Shown here piece by piece: positions 34,277 to 44,308 of a stretch of DNA of 64,000 bases. The stretch comes from LGRD01 sp031382215 (GTDB lineage Bacteria > Pseudomonadota > Gammaproteobacteria > Burkholderiales > Burkholderiaceae_C). The notes under the pieces were generated by a model. The model ran no database searches, had not been told where the DNA came from, and worked only from the letters and a program-made list of their open reading frames with translations. Within the stretch, counting starts at the first letter, position 1. Each line of letters begins with the position of its first letter. The stretch covers positions 1 to 64,000 of the forward strand of contig JANMYQ010000273.1 of NCBI GenBank assembly GCA_031382215.1. The letters are read 5' to 3'. A program made the translations under genes and the position numbers.

Positions 34277-36355
34277 ATGCCCTCCCTTGCCCTTCATCTT
34301 CATCGCCTGCTGTGGCTCGAAGAGGTGCAGGGCGAACAAGCGCTGGCCTGGGTGCGCGAGCGCAATGCCGAGTCGCAGAAGGTCTTGCAGGCGCGGCCCG
34401 AATACGAGCCCACGCGCGCGCGGCTGCTCGAGATCCTGAACTCGAAAGAGCGCATCCCGATGGTCGCGCGGCGCGGCAACTGGCTCTACAACCTGTGGCA
34501 GGACGAGCGCAACCAGCGCGGCCTGTGGCGCCGCACCACCTTGGCCGAGTACCGCAAGCCGCAGCCTGCGTGGGAAACGGTGATCGACCTCGACGCGCTC
34601 GGAGCGGCCGAGAAAGAGAACTGGGTCTGGGGCGGCTCGACCTGCCTGGGGCCGAGCTACCGGCGCTGCCTCGTCTCGCTGTCGCGCGGCGGCGCCGATG
34701 CGAAAGTGGTGCGCGAGTTCGACACCGTGAGCAAGACCTTCGTGGCCGGCGGCTTCACGTTGCCCGAAGCCAAGTCCGACATCGCCTGGGCTGACGCGGA
34801 CACGCTCTACGTCGGCACCGACTTCGGCCCGGGCTCGATGACCGACTCGGGCTACCCGCGCATCGTCAAGCGCTGGAAGCGCGGCACGCCGCTGTCGGCG
34901 GCGGTCACGGTGTTCGAGGGTGAGCCGAAAGACGTGTCGGCCGGCGTGACGGTGGACGACACGCCCGGTTTCGAACGCGTGGTGTTCAGCCGCTCGACCG
35001 ACTTCTACAACGAGAAGCGCTTTCTGCTGAGCAAGGGGAAGCTCGTTGACTTCGACGTTCCCAGCGACGCACGCTGGTCGTTCTGGAACCACGCCGGCGG
35101 CAAGAGCGACACCTTGCTGCTGCAGTTGCGCAGTGACCTGACGGCGGGCGGCATCACCCACCCGCGCGGCTCGTTGCTGGCGACCGACGCTGCCGCCTAT
35201 CTGAAGGGCGAACGCCGCTTCACACCGCTGTTCACGCCCACCGCCACGCGCTCGCTGGCCGGCTTTACCACCACCCGCAGCCATGTCATCGTCAGCGTGC
35301 TCGACAACGTTGCGAGCCGGCTCGAGGAGTGGCGCCGCACGCCGAAGGGTTTCACCCGGCGCGAGATCGCCGCCCCCTTCCCCGGCACCCTGGGCGTGCA
35401 GGGCCTGAGCGACCCGCTGCTGCGCAAGGACGCACTCGCCGAGCAGTACCTGCTGAGCTACACCGACTTCCTGACCCCCGATTCGCTGCAACTCGCGCAG
35501 AGCGGCAATGACGCGCGCGAGCTGCTCAAGGCCCGGCCGGCCTTCTTCGACGCGCAGGGCATGCGCGCCGAACAGTTCTTCGCCACCAGCGCCGACGGCA
35601 CGCGCGTGCCCTACTTCGTTGTCTGGCCCAAAGACGCGCAGGCCGACGGCAGCAACCCGACTCTGCTGTACGGCTACGGCGGCTTCCAGGTCTCGCTGCA
35701 ACCGTGGTATTCGGGTGCGTTCGGCACCGCCTGGTACCAGCGCGGCGGCGTGCTGGTGGTGGCCAACATCCGCGGCGGCGGCGAGTATGGGCCGGGCTGG
35801 CACCAAGCCGCCGTCAAGGCCAACAAGCAGCGCAGCTACGACGACTTCATCGCCGTGGCGCAAGACCTGGTGCAGCGCAACATCACGAGCCCGGCGCATC
35901 TGGGCATCGAAGGCGGCAGCAACGGCGGGCTGCTGGTGGGCGCAGTGGCAACGCAGCGGCCCGAGCTGTTCGGCGCGGTGGTGTGCCAGGTGCCGCTGCT
36001 CGACATGAAGCGCTACCACCTGCTGCTGGCCGGTGCGTCGTGGATGGCCGAGTACGGCAACCCGGACGACGCCGCCGAGTGGGAAGTCATTTCGAAGTAC
36101 AGCCCTTACCAGAACGTGAAGCCGGGCGTGAAGTACCCGAAGATCCTGTTCACCACCTCCACGCGCGACGACCGCGTGCACCCCGGCCATGCGCGCAAGA
36201 TGGCCGCGCGCATGCTGGCGCAGGGGCATGAGGTGATGTACTACGAAAACATCGAAGGTGGCCACGGCGGCGCGGCCGACAATGCGCAGCGGGCGCATTT
36301 GCAGGCACTGGAATTCAGCTACCTGTGGCAGCAGCTCGGCCGCCAGAAGCAGTGA
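34277..36355 (+). CDS. Prolyl oligopeptidase (S9A) family serine peptidase
   Basis: A 692-residue peptidase with no signal sequence, so presumably cytoplasmic. The N-terminal beta-propeller begins WLEEVQGEQALAWV, and the hydrolase domain has Ser in the EGGSNGGLL motif, the Asp in TSTRDDRVHPGH and the His in IEGGHGG. These match prolyl oligopeptidase-like enzymes rather than the DPP IV type gene at 13645. The ATG at 34277 is taken; a TTG at 34259 overlapping the previous stop adds six residues. Same-strand neighbours are a GNAT and a DUF924 gene. Confidence 0.9.
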   Translation: MPSLALHLHRLLWLEEVQGEQALAWVRERNAESQKVLQARPEYEPTRARLLEILNSKERIPMVARRGNWLYNLWQDERNQRGLWRRTTLAEYRKPQPAWETVIDLDALGAAEKENWVWGGSTCLGPSYRRCLVSLSRGGADAKVVREFDTVSKTFVAGGFTLPEAKSDIAWADADTLYVGTDFGPGSMTDSGYPRIVKRWKRGTPLSAAVTVFEGEPKDVSAGVTVDDTPGFERVVFSRSTDFYNEKRFLLSKGKLVDFDVPSDARWSFWNHAGGKSDTLLLQLRSDLTAGGITHPRGSLLATDAAAYLKGERRFTPLFTPTATRSLAGFTTTRSHVIVSVLDNVASRLEEWRRTPKGFTRREIAAPFPGTLGVQGLSDPLLRKDALAEQYLLSYTDFLTPDSLQLAQSGNDARELLKARPAFFDAQGMRAEQFFATSADGTRVPYFVVWPKDAQADGSNPTLLYGYGGFQVSLQPWYSGAFGTAWYQRGGVLVVANIRGGGEYGPGWHQAAVKANKQRSYDDFIAVAQDLVQRNITSPAHLGIEGGSNGGLLVGAVATQRPELFGAVVCQVPLLDMKRYHLLLAGASWMAEYGNPDDAAEWEVISKYSPYQNVKPGVKYPKILFTTSTRDDRVHPGHARKMAARMLAQGHEVMYYENIEGGHGGAADNAQRAHLQALEFSYLWQQLGRQKQ

Positions 36356-36390
36356 ACGAACCCCGCACGCCGACCACCGATCACCGCCCC

Positions 36391-36990
36391 ATGAGTACAC
36401 CGACCTCCCTCGACCCCGACGCCCAGGCCGTGCTCGATTTCTGGTTCGGCGCCGAGGGCTCGCCCCAGCACGGCCAGGTGCGCGCCGAGTGGTTCGGCAA
36501 AGACGCGGCGTTCGACGCGCAGATCGCGCAGCGTTTCGGCCCCCTTGTGGAGCAGGCGCTGGCGGGTGGCCTGGCGCACTGGGCGACGCAGCCGGCCGGT
36601 ACGCTGGCGCGCATCGTGCTGCTCGACCAGTTCACCCGCAACATGTTCCGCGACACCGCGCGCGCTTTCGCCGGCGATGCGCTGGCCTTGGCCGCCGCGC
36701 GCGCACTGGTGGCCAATGGCAGCGATACCGCGCTGCGCCCTGAGCAGCGTGTGTTCGCCTACCTGCCGTTCGAGCACGACGATCGCTTGGGCGTGCAGGA
36801 CGAGAGCGTGCGCCTGTTCAGCGCGCTGGCCGCTGAGGCGCCGGCCTTGCAGGGCATGCTGGACTACGCCCACAAGCACCGCGCCGTGATCGCCCGCTTC
36901 GGCCGCTTCGTGCACCGCAATCAGCTGCTCGGCCGCGTGTCGACGGAAGAGGAACTGGCGTTCCTGAAAGAACCCGGCTCGCGGTTCTGA
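36391..36990 (+). CDS. DUF924 family protein
   Basis: A 199-residue all-helical protein recognised by VLDFWFG near the N-terminus, EWFGKDAAFD, the conserved IVLLDQFTRNMFR and the C-terminal RFGRFVHRNQ. The family folds as tetratricopeptide-like helices; no function is established. It follows the prolyl oligopeptidase gene by 35 bases. Confidence 0.85.
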   Translation: MSTPTSLDPDAQAVLDFWFGAEGSPQHGQVRAEWFGKDAAFDAQIAQRFGPLVEQALAGGLAHWATQPAGTLARIVLLDQFTRNMFRDTARAFAGDALALAAARALVANGSDTALRPEQRVFAYLPFEHDDRLGVQDESVRLFSALAAEAPALQGMLDYAHKHRAVIARFGRFVHRNQLLGRVSTEEELAFLKEPGSRF

Positions 36991-37129
36991 GAGCTGTCTT
37001 CTGAAATCTGTCGCCCGCACCTGACAGCGCGGCAAACCCGCGTGCGGCACCACAAGCCGGCACCTTAAGATCATCGCGCAAGCCCGCCCGCCGCGGCTAC
37101 AGCGGCCCCCCACCGATCCGTTCGATGCC

Positions 37130-40100
37130 ATGGCCGACCCGTCCGCGCTGAACGCCACGATCGCTGCACTGAATGCGCAGCGCAGCGCGCTCGGCGACGC
37201 GGCGGTCGACGCAGCGATCGAGGCCCTGCGCCGCCATGCCCCCAGCGCCGAAGCGCCGCCGCCACCGCCACCTCCAGCACCCCCCGGCCAGCGCCTGCGC
37301 CAGGTCAGCGTGCTGTTCGTCGATGTGGCCAACTCCACGCAATTGCTGTCGCAGGTCGGCACCGAAGACGCCGACGAACTGCTCGGCCAGGCCCTGCAGC
37401 GTTTTGCCGCGATCGTGCAGCGCTGCGGCGGGCAGGTGCTGCGTTTCACCGGCGACGGCTTGAAGGCGGCGTTCGGCTCGCTGGGTCTGCGTGAAGACGA
37501 AGCCGCCCACGCCGTGCAGGCCGGGCTGGAGATCCTGCAGGCCGCCGCGGAGCACGCGCAACAGGTCACGCAGCAACTGCAGGTGACCGGCTTCGGCGTG
37601 CGCGTGGGCATCCACACCGGTTCCGTGCTGCTGGGTGGCGGCGCCGAAGCCGAGCACAGCGCGATGGGCCACGCGGTGCACCTGGCCGCACGCATGGAGC
37701 AAAGCGCGCCGGTCGGCCGGCTCCGCATCAGCCACGACACCTGGGCGCAGGTGCGCGGGCTGTTCCGTGTGCAGCCGCAACCGCCGTTGCAGGTGAAGGG
37801 GCACGACGAACCGCTGCTGACCTACCTGGTGCTCGGCGCCGAGGCCGGCCCCGAACGCGCGGTGCAGCGCGGCATCGACGGGCTGGCCACGCCGATGATC
37901 GGCCGCGACGCTGAGCTGCAGCGCCTGCTCGACGCCCACGCCGAGACCACAACGTTACGCTGCCTGCGCGCGCTGACCGTGCTGGCCGATGCCGGCGCCG
38001 GCAAGACGCGCCTGCGCCACGAGCTGCTGGCGCGGCTCGCGCCGGGTGCCAACGGCATCTCCAGCATCTCCAGCACCGCCAACACCGTCGCGCTGCAAGC
38101 CCGCGCCCACCCCGACAGCGGCCTGCAACCCTATGGCCTGCTGCGCCAGCTGGTGGCGCGCTGGCTTTCGATTGCCGACGATCTGGACGCACAAACAGCC
38201 CGCGTGAAGGTGATGAACGGCCTGGCGCCCTGGCTGGGCGAGCGCGGGCCCGAGCGCGCGGCGGTGATCGGCCAGTTGATCGGGCTCGACTTCGGCGCCA
38301 GCGCCGCGGTGCAGGCGCTCGGCCCGCGCGATTTGCGCGAGCGCGGCTTCGCAGCGCTCATCGACGCGCTGCACGCGCTGGCCCGGCAGGCGCCGTTGCT
38401 GGTGGTGCTGGACGACCTGCACTGGGCCGACGATGCCTCGCTCGACTTCGTGCAGCAGCTCGCCCACGCCGCGCCGGTGCCGCTGCTGCTGGTGATGCTG
38501 GCGCGCCCGGCGCTGCGCGAGCGTCGGCCGGCACCGCTGGCCGGCGACGACGTGGGACACGAGACCCTGCACCTGCAGCCGCTCGACGCCGAGCACGGCC
38601 CGGCGCTGGCCGCCGCGCTGCTGCAGCACCTGCCCGATCCGCCCGAGGCGCTGCGCCGCCTGCTGGTGCAGCGCGCCGAGGGCAACCCGTTCTACATGGA
38701 AGAGCTGGTGCGCATGCTGATCGACGACGGCGTGATCGACACCCGCCGCCGGCCCTGGGCCCTGCGCGCCGGCTGGCAAGACACCGCCCGCGTGCCGACC
38801 ACGCTGGTCGGCGTGCTGCAGGCCAGGCTGCAGGCGCTGCCAGCCGACGAACTGGCGGCGCTGCAGCAGGCCAGCATCGTCGGCACCGTGTTCTGGGACG
38901 CCGCGCTCGCCGCCGTCGCCCCCGATGCGCCGGCCGCGCTTCCGGCGCTGCAGGCACGCGCGCTGGTGGTGGCCCGCGACGGCAGTGCGTTTGCCGACAC
39001 GCCCGAGCAGGCTTTTCACCACCAGTTGCTGCACGACGTGACCTACGACACCGTGCTGAAGGCCGCGCGGCGCGAGGGCCATGCGCGTGCCGCGCGCTGG
39101 CTTGCCGGCCACGTGGCCGACCGCGCCGGCGAGTTCCTCGGCATCACCGCCGCGCACTTCGAGCGTGCCGGCGACAGCGCGCAGGCGCTCGACTACTACG
39201 ACCGCGCGCGCGCCGACGCGCAACAGCGCTTCGCCCACAGCGCCGCGCTGTACTACGGCGAGTGCGCGCTGCGCCAGCCGGCGCTGGTGTCGCCGATGTG
39301 GCGCTACCAGTTGCTGATGGAGCGCCAGGTGTGCCTGGAAAACCTCGGCCGGCTGGACGAGGCCCGCGAGGCGCAGGCGACGATGAATGCGCATGCCGAG
39401 GCGACAGACAGCAACGCGATGCGCGCCGACGCCGCCTGCTCAGCCATGCTGGCCGCCGACCGCGAAGGCCACGCCACCGAAGCCGAGGCACTGGCACGCT
39501 CGGCACTGGCGCTGGCCGAACCGGCGCAGGCCTGCGGGCCAGCGGCACTGGCCCACGGCGAGCTGGCCTGGCTGGCGTTGATGCGCCAGCAGTTCGATAC
39601 CGCCCTGCAGCACATTGCCGCCGGCCTGCCCTGGGCGCGCCAGGCCGCCGCGCTGCCCTGGCGCGAGGGCGGCTACGTGGGCTTCGAGCACCAGTTGCGC
39701 GTGATCGGCATCGAGGTGCTGCTGCAGCAGCAGCGCTGGTTCGATGCGCGCGCCGCGGTGGCCGAGGCGCTGGCCACGCTGCCGGCCACACGCCGCCGCG
39801 AGCGTCTGTACCTGCTGCTGCAACGTGTGAGCACCGAAACCCACCTCGGCGAACTCGATTCCGCACGCGCGACCTGCACTGAAGCGGCCGCCTTGGCCGC
39901 CGCGCTCGACATACAGCGCCTGCACGCCGACGCGGCCAACGCGCTGGCCGAGGTGACCCAGATGCAGGGCGACCTGGTGACGCAGATGCAGGCCGCCGTT
40001 GAAGCCGAAGGCATGGCGCGCAGCGGCGGGCATGCGGCGGCTCTGGCCGTTGCCATGAACCACCGCGGCGCGGTGGCCGCAGCGCGCGGCGAGACCGCGT

Positions 40101-40534
40101 CGGCCCGCGAACTGTGGACCAACGCACTGCAACAGTTCGACGAACAGGGTGTGCCGCCCAAGTCGCTTGCCGTGCGCGCTCAACTGGCAGAACTCGACGG
40201 CCGCGAGGGCCGCACCGACTATGCCGTGAGCGCAGCATTGGCGGTCCTTGCCGATGGCCGTGGGGACGCAACGAGCGAAAATGCAGACAGCGCCGACAAC
40301 GCCGCCGACCCCTGGCCGCTCTTGATGCCCGAGACCCTGCTGCGCTGCCATGCCCTGCTGGCCGCTGCCGGGCATGCCCAGGCGGCCGCGCTGCAGGCCG
40401 AACTGGCGCGCCGCCTGCAGCAGCAACTGGCGCAACTGCCCGATGCGGCCGCGCGCCAGCGCCTGCTGCAAGGCGTGACGTACTGGCGCGAGACGGCAAA
40501 CCGCTTCGGCCACATCGACGGGGTGACCGCGTGA
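37130..40534 (+). CDS. Degenerate class III cyclase domain fused to AAA ATPase and TPR region
   Basis: A 1134-residue STAND-like protein. An N-terminal helical segment and proline-rich linker precede a class III nucleotidyl cyclase homology domain at about residues 58-205. An AAA/NTPase region follows with Walker A ADAGAGKT (about 287-294) and Walker B VVLDDLHWAD, then TPR-like repeats to the end. Cyclase metal Asp65 (FVDV) and Asp109 (GDG) are kept. The lysine position is Arg105, the Asp before the motif is His181, and the catalytic Asn of the N-x3-R motif is His184, although Arg188 remains. So it may be inactive or non-canonical. The stop overlaps the start of the SulP transporter gene. Confidence 0.85.
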   Translation: MADPSALNATIAALNAQRSALGDAAVDAAIEALRRHAPSAEAPPPPPPPAPPGQRLRQVSVLFVDVANSTQLLSQVGTEDADELLGQALQRFAAIVQRCGGQVLRFTGDGLKAAFGSLGLREDEAAHAVQAGLEILQAAAEHAQQVTQQLQVTGFGVRVGIHTGSVLLGGGAEAEHSAMGHAVHLAARMEQSAPVGRLRISHDTWAQVRGLFRVQPQPPLQVKGHDEPLLTYLVLGAEAGPERAVQRGIDGLATPMIGRDAELQRLLDAHAETTTLRCLRALTVLADAGAGKTRLRHELLARLAPGANGISSISSTANTVALQARAHPDSGLQPYGLLRQLVARWLSIADDLDAQTARVKVMNGLAPWLGERGPERAAVIGQLIGLDFGASAAVQALGPRDLRERGFAALIDALHALARQAPLLVVLDDLHWADDASLDFVQQLAHAAPVPLLLVMLARPALRERRPAPLAGDDVGHETLHLQPLDAEHGPALAAALLQHLPDPPEALRRLLVQRAEGNPFYMEELVRMLIDDGVIDTRRRPWALRAGWQDTARVPTTLVGVLQARLQALPADELAALQQASIVGTVFWDAALAAVAPDAPAALPALQARALVVARDGSAFADTPEQAFHHQLLHDVTYDTVLKAARREGHARAARWLAGHVADRAGEFLGITAAHFERAGDSAQALDYYDRARADAQQRFAHSAALYYGECALRQPALVSPMWRYQLLMERQVCLENLGRLDEAREAQATMNAHAEATDSNAMRADAACSAMLAADREGHATEAEALARSALALAEPAQACGPAALAHGELAWLALMRQQFDTALQHIAAGLPWARQAAALPWREGGYVGFEHQLRVIGIEVLLQQQRWFDARAAVAEALATLPATRRRERLYLLLQRVSTETHLGELDSARATCTEAAALAAALDIQRLHADAANALAEVTQMQGDLVTQMQAAVEAEGMARSGGHAAALAVAMNHRGAVAAARGETASARELWTNALQQFDEQGVPPKSLAVRAQLAELDGREGRTDYAVSAALAVLADGRGDATSENADSADNAADPWPLLMPETLLRCHALLAAAGHAQAAALQAELARRLQQQLAQLPDAAARQRLLQGVTYWRETANRFGHIDGVTA

Positions 40535-42741
40535 CGGCGCTGCCCGCCACCGCCACCCCACCCCCCTGGCGCGGCGAGATCGTCGCCGGGCTGAATGCGA
40601 CCGCGGCGATGCTGCCCTTCGTGCTGACCTTCGGCTACATCGTCTTCGGTGCGGCCGGCGCGGCGGCGGCGCAGATTGGGCTGACGGCGTCGGTGGTCAG
40701 CGTGGTCGTGGGCGCACTGGTGATGGTGCTGGCCAGCCGCGCGCGCCTGCCCACCGCGGCGCCGAGCGCCAGCACGGCGCTGATCCTGGGCACGCTGGTG
40801 GTGGTGCTGCTGCAGGACCCGGCCTTGTCACCCACCACGCCCGCGGGTGGAGCGCGCCTGCTGGCCTGCACCGGCGCCACCGTGGTGCTGGCGGGCGTGC
40901 TGCTGGTGCTGCTGGGCCTGCTGCGCGTGGGGCGGCTCGCGCGCTTCGTGCCACAGCCAGTGCTGGCGGGCTTCATGAACGGCGTGGCGATCCTGATCGT
41001 GCTGTCGCAGGTGCCGGTGCTGCTGGGCATGCCGGCGCCTGCGTGGGCGCGCGATGGCTGGGCCGCGCTGGCCGCATGGCAGTGGCCGCCGCTGGCCGCA
41101 GCGCTGGTCACCGCGCTGCTGGTGGGTGTGCTGGGCTGGCGCTTTCCGCGCCTGCCGGCACCGCTGCTCGCGCTGGTGCTCGCTTCGGCCGCAGCGCTGG
41201 CGGCACAAGCGGTCTGGCCCGCGCTGGCGCTCGACGCCGTGGGCACGCTGCAAGCCGGCTGGCCGCGGCCCGATGCGCTCGCGCCGTGGTTCGAGCCGGG
41301 TGCTGCGGCGCTGCTCGAGCGCCACGCTGCGGCGATGGCCACCACCGCGCTGCTGCTGGCGCTGATCGGCGGGCTCGAGTCGGTGCTCAGCCTGGCCGCG
41401 GTCGACCAACTGCTCGACGCGCGCACCGACCCCGACCGCGAACTGCTCGCGCTGGGCGCCACCAACATCGCCACCGGGCTGTTCGGCGGCCTGTTCATGG
41501 TCTACCTGAGGCTGCGCGCGATCGCCACCCACCACGGCGGCGGGCGCAGTGGGCGCGCGGTGCTGGCGGGCTGCGCGATGCTGGCGCTCGTCTTCACCCT
41601 GGCGCTGCCGCTGGTGCAGCGCCTGCCCACCGCAGTGGTGGCCGGCATCGTGGTGATGCTTGCGTGGACGCTGGTGGACCGCTGGACGCGCCGCTTGCTG
41701 CGCCAGTGGTGGGGGGGCGATCGTTCGCTCGACCTGGTGCTGTCGCTGCTCGTCGTCGTGGTGGTGTGCGCCGTGACCTTGCGCTGGGGTTTCGTCGTCG
41801 GTGTGGGCGCGGGCGTGCTGGTGGCGATGCTGATCTTCATGCGCGCCATGAACCGTTCGTTGCTGCGGCTGCGCTACCGCGCCAGCGAGATCCCGAGCCG
41901 GCGCATCTACCCGCCGGGGCTGGAAGCGCCCTTGCGCGAACAGCGCGGCCGCATCGAAGTGCTGGAACTCGAAGGCGCGCTGTTCTTCGGCAACGCCGAA
42001 CGGCTGGCCGACAAGCTAGAGCGCCTGTTGCCCACCCCCGCATTCGTCGTGCTCGACCTGCGCCGCGTGAGCACGATCGACGCCACCGGCGCAGTCGCGC
42101 TCGCGCAGATGGACGAGCGCCTGGCACGACGCGGCGCCACCTTGTGGCTGGCCGGCGTGACGCAGGACAACCGCCACGGCCGCGCATTGCGCGAACAGGG
42201 CGTGCAACCGGCGCCCGACCGTTGGTGGGGCCATGACGATGCCGACCGCGCGATCGAGGCGGCCGAGGTGCGGCTGCTTGCCTCGGCCGGGGTGAGCCTG
42301 CAGGGGCTGAGCCTGGCGCCCGAGCAGTGCACGTTGTTCCACGGCCTCGACCCGGCGCAGTGCGCGCGGCTGCGCGCTGCCCTGCAGCCGCGCCAGCTCG
42401 CCGCCGGCGAGCGGCTCTTCACGCAAGGCGACCCGGGTGACGCGCTCTACCTGCTGACCAGCGGCTCGGTCAGCGTGCTGGACCGCGCGCGTGCGCAGCG
42501 CTTTGTCAGCTTCTCACCCGGCATGTGCTTCGGCGAAACCGCGGTGCTCGACGGCGGCGGTCGCACCGCCGATGCGGTGGCCGACATCGACAGCACCGTG
42601 TATGCGCTGCCGGCCGTGGCACTGGGCGAACTGCAGACGCGTGACCCGGCGATTGCCGCGCAGGTCTACCGCAACCTCGCGCAGCACCTGTCCGAACGCC
42701 TGCGCGCCGCGGCTGCGGCCTGGCGCCGAGCGGCGGGTTGA
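40531..42741 (+). CDS. SulP-family anion transporter with STAS and cyclic-nucleotide-binding domains
   Basis: A 736-residue membrane transporter. The first 455 residues hold about ten to fourteen transmembrane segments with the SulP pattern (LNATAAMLPFVLTFG, VLAGFMNGVAIL). A cytosolic STAS domain follows at about 470-570 (VLELEGALFFGNAERLADKL, STIDATGAVAL). A cyclic-nucleotide-binding domain lies at about 595-720. Its phosphate-binding cassette FGETAVLDGG and the later Arg-Thr-Ala are intact, so it probably binds cAMP or cGMP. The start is GTG at 40531, overlapping the cyclase-like stop by four bases. The transported anion (sulfate, bicarbonate or other) is not clear. Confidence 0.9.
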   Translation: MTALPATATPPPWRGEIVAGLNATAAMLPFVLTFGYIVFGAAGAAAAQIGLTASVVSVVVGALVMVLASRARLPTAAPSASTALILGTLVVVLLQDPALSPTTPAGGARLLACTGATVVLAGVLLVLLGLLRVGRLARFVPQPVLAGFMNGVAILIVLSQVPVLLGMPAPAWARDGWAALAAWQWPPLAAALVTALLVGVLGWRFPRLPAPLLALVLASAAALAAQAVWPALALDAVGTLQAGWPRPDALAPWFEPGAAALLERHAAAMATTALLLALIGGLESVLSLAAVDQLLDARTDPDRELLALGATNIATGLFGGLFMVYLRLRAIATHHGGGRSGRAVLAGCAMLALVFTLALPLVQRLPTAVVAGIVVMLAWTLVDRWTRRLLRQWWGGDRSLDLVLSLLVVVVVCAVTLRWGFVVGVGAGVLVAMLIFMRAMNRSLLRLRYRASEIPSRRIYPPGLEAPLREQRGRIEVLELEGALFFGNAERLADKLERLLPTPAFVVLDLRRVSTIDATGAVALAQMDERLARRGATLWLAGVTQDNRHGRALREQGVQPAPDRWWGHDDADRAIEAAEVRLLASAGVSLQGLSLAPEQCTLFHGLDPAQCARLRAALQPRQLAAGERLFTQGDPGDALYLLTSGSVSVLDRARAQRFVSFSPGMCFGETAVLDGGGRTADAVADIDSTVYALPAVALGELQTRDPAIAAQVYRNLAQHLSERLRAAAAAWRRAAG

Positions 42742-42766
42742 TCACCCCCGCAAGGCCGCTGACGGT

Positions 42767-43024
42767 TTACTTCAGCCCGGCGAGGCGCATCGGTGCCGGG
42801 GTGGCAGCCTTGGCGGCCTTGCTGGTCTTGCCGGTCTTCGGCTTGCCCATCGGGTTCTTGCCCGAGGGGTCGGTCCACAGCCGGTAGTGCGGCAGCTCGC
42901 CCAGGCCGCTGTCGACCTTCTGGCCGGCCACGGTCGAGGCAGCCGGCTTGACGCCCGCAGCCGAAGCGGTGGTGGCCTGCAGCGGCAACGCGGCGGCCAG
43001 CGCGACGATCAAGAGGAATTTCAT
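42767..43024 (-). CDS. Small secreted protein, function unknown
   Basis: An 85-residue protein with a signal peptide (MKFLLIVALAAALPLQA, cleavage near ASA) and a short polar mature part containing the sequence GELPHYRLWTDPSGKN. The mature part ends in a Lys/Ala-rich tail. The start ATG at 43024 is chosen because the signal peptide begins there. It lies convergent with the SulP gene. No domain is recognised. Confidence 0.6.
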   Translation of the reverse strand: MKFLLIVALAAALPLQATTASAAGVKPAASTVAGQKVDSGLGELPHYRLWTDPSGKNPMGKPKTGKTSKAAKAATPAPMRLAGLK

Positions 43025-43185
43025 GGTGTTCTCCCTGGAGCAATGAAGCGAAGAAGGTGTCCATGCCTTCACCGGGAAACCCGATCGGTTGGCAGGACAC
43101 CTGTAACTTCGGCCGGCATGGCGTGGACTTGAATGCGCCGCGCTTGCGTAGACTCGTGCGCACTCTCACGGAAGGAAATACGACC

Positions 43186-44298
43186 ATGAAGATCAAGGCG
43201 GTCACGCCGTTCATCCTGCACGTGCCAGTCACCGGCGCGCAGATCGCCGACAGCACGCACACCGTGTCGCACTGGGGTGTGGTCGGCGCGCAGATTGACA
43301 CGGACGACGGCTTGAGCGGCTACGGCTTCACCGGCACGCACGCGTTTCTGCCGGGCGACCAGTTGATCACGCGTTGCATCGCCACCTGCCTTGCGCCGCT
43401 GCTCATTGGCGAAGACCCGCGAGACATCACGCGCCTGTGGACGAAGCTCGCGCGCCACCCGGCGCTGCAGTGGATCGGCCGCGCCGGCATCACGACCCTG
43501 GCGCATGCCGCGATCGACGTGGCGCTGTGGGACCTGAAGGCCAAGGCGGCGAACCAGCCCTTGTGGAAGCTGCTCGGTGGCCAGGCCCGCACGGCGGTGC
43601 GGGCCTACAACACCGACATCGGCTGGCTCAGCATCGGCGACGACGCGCTCGTGGCCGGCGCGTTGCGTGCGGTGGACGAAGGCTTCACCGGCATCAAGAT
43701 CAAGGTCGGCTCCGGTGTCGAGCGCGACCTGCGGCGGCTGGCGGCGGTGCGCCGCGCGATCGGCACCGACATCACGCTGGCGATCGACGGCAACGGCAAG
43801 TGGGACCTGCCGACCTGCCTGCGCTTTTGCCACGCGGCGCAAGACCAGGACGTGTTCTGGTTCGAAGAGCCGCTCTGGTACGACGACGTGAAGGGCCACG
43901 CGCAACTGGCGCGCGCCTCGACCATTCCGGTCGCGCTCGGCGAGCAGCTCTACAGCACCGATGCGTTCGCCGAATTCTTTGCGCAGCAGGCGATCCACTG
44001 GGTCCAGCCCGACGTGACGCGCATGGCCGGCATCACCGAGGTGCTGCGCGTGTGCGACACCGCACTGGCCATGCGACTGCCGGTGGCGCCGCACGCGGGC
44101 GACATGAGCCAGGTGCACGTGCACCTCGCGCACGCGCACCCCGCGGTGGCGGTGCTCGAATACATCCCGTGGATCAAGGCCTTCTTCACCGACCCGGCCG
44201 AGGTGGTGGACGGGCACTTCCGCCTGCCGCAGGAGCCGGGGGCGGGCACGACGCCGACGGCCGACGCCTGGCAGCGTTATCGACAGCCGACAGAGTGA
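43186..44298 (+). CDS. Enolase-superfamily enzyme, mandelate racemase subgroup
   Basis: A 370-residue enzyme that abstracts an alpha-proton from a carboxylate substrate. The active-site layout is clear: Lys171 and Lys173 of the KIK motif, metal ligands Asp201, Glu227 and Glu253, and a general-base His303 in PHAGD. The two-base Lys/His arrangement is typical of the mandelate racemase group, which includes sugar-acid dehydratases. A candidate role is in acid-sugar catabolism together with the ChvE importer, but there is no operon link. A GGAAGGA site precedes the ATG at 43186. Confidence 0.88.
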   Translation: MKIKAVTPFILHVPVTGAQIADSTHTVSHWGVVGAQIDTDDGLSGYGFTGTHAFLPGDQLITRCIATCLAPLLIGEDPRDITRLWTKLARHPALQWIGRAGITTLAHAAIDVALWDLKAKAANQPLWKLLGGQARTAVRAYNTDIGWLSIGDDALVAGALRAVDEGFTGIKIKVGSGVERDLRRLAAVRRAIGTDITLAIDGNGKWDLPTCLRFCHAAQDQDVFWFEEPLWYDDVKGHAQLARASTIPVALGEQLYSTDAFAEFFAQQAIHWVQPDVTRMAGITEVLRVCDTALAMRLPVAPHAGDMSQVHVHLAHAHPAVAVLEYIPWIKAFFTDPAEVVDGHFRLPQEPGAGTTPTADAWQRYRQPTE

Positions 44299-44308
44299 GC
44301 CGCGCCGG

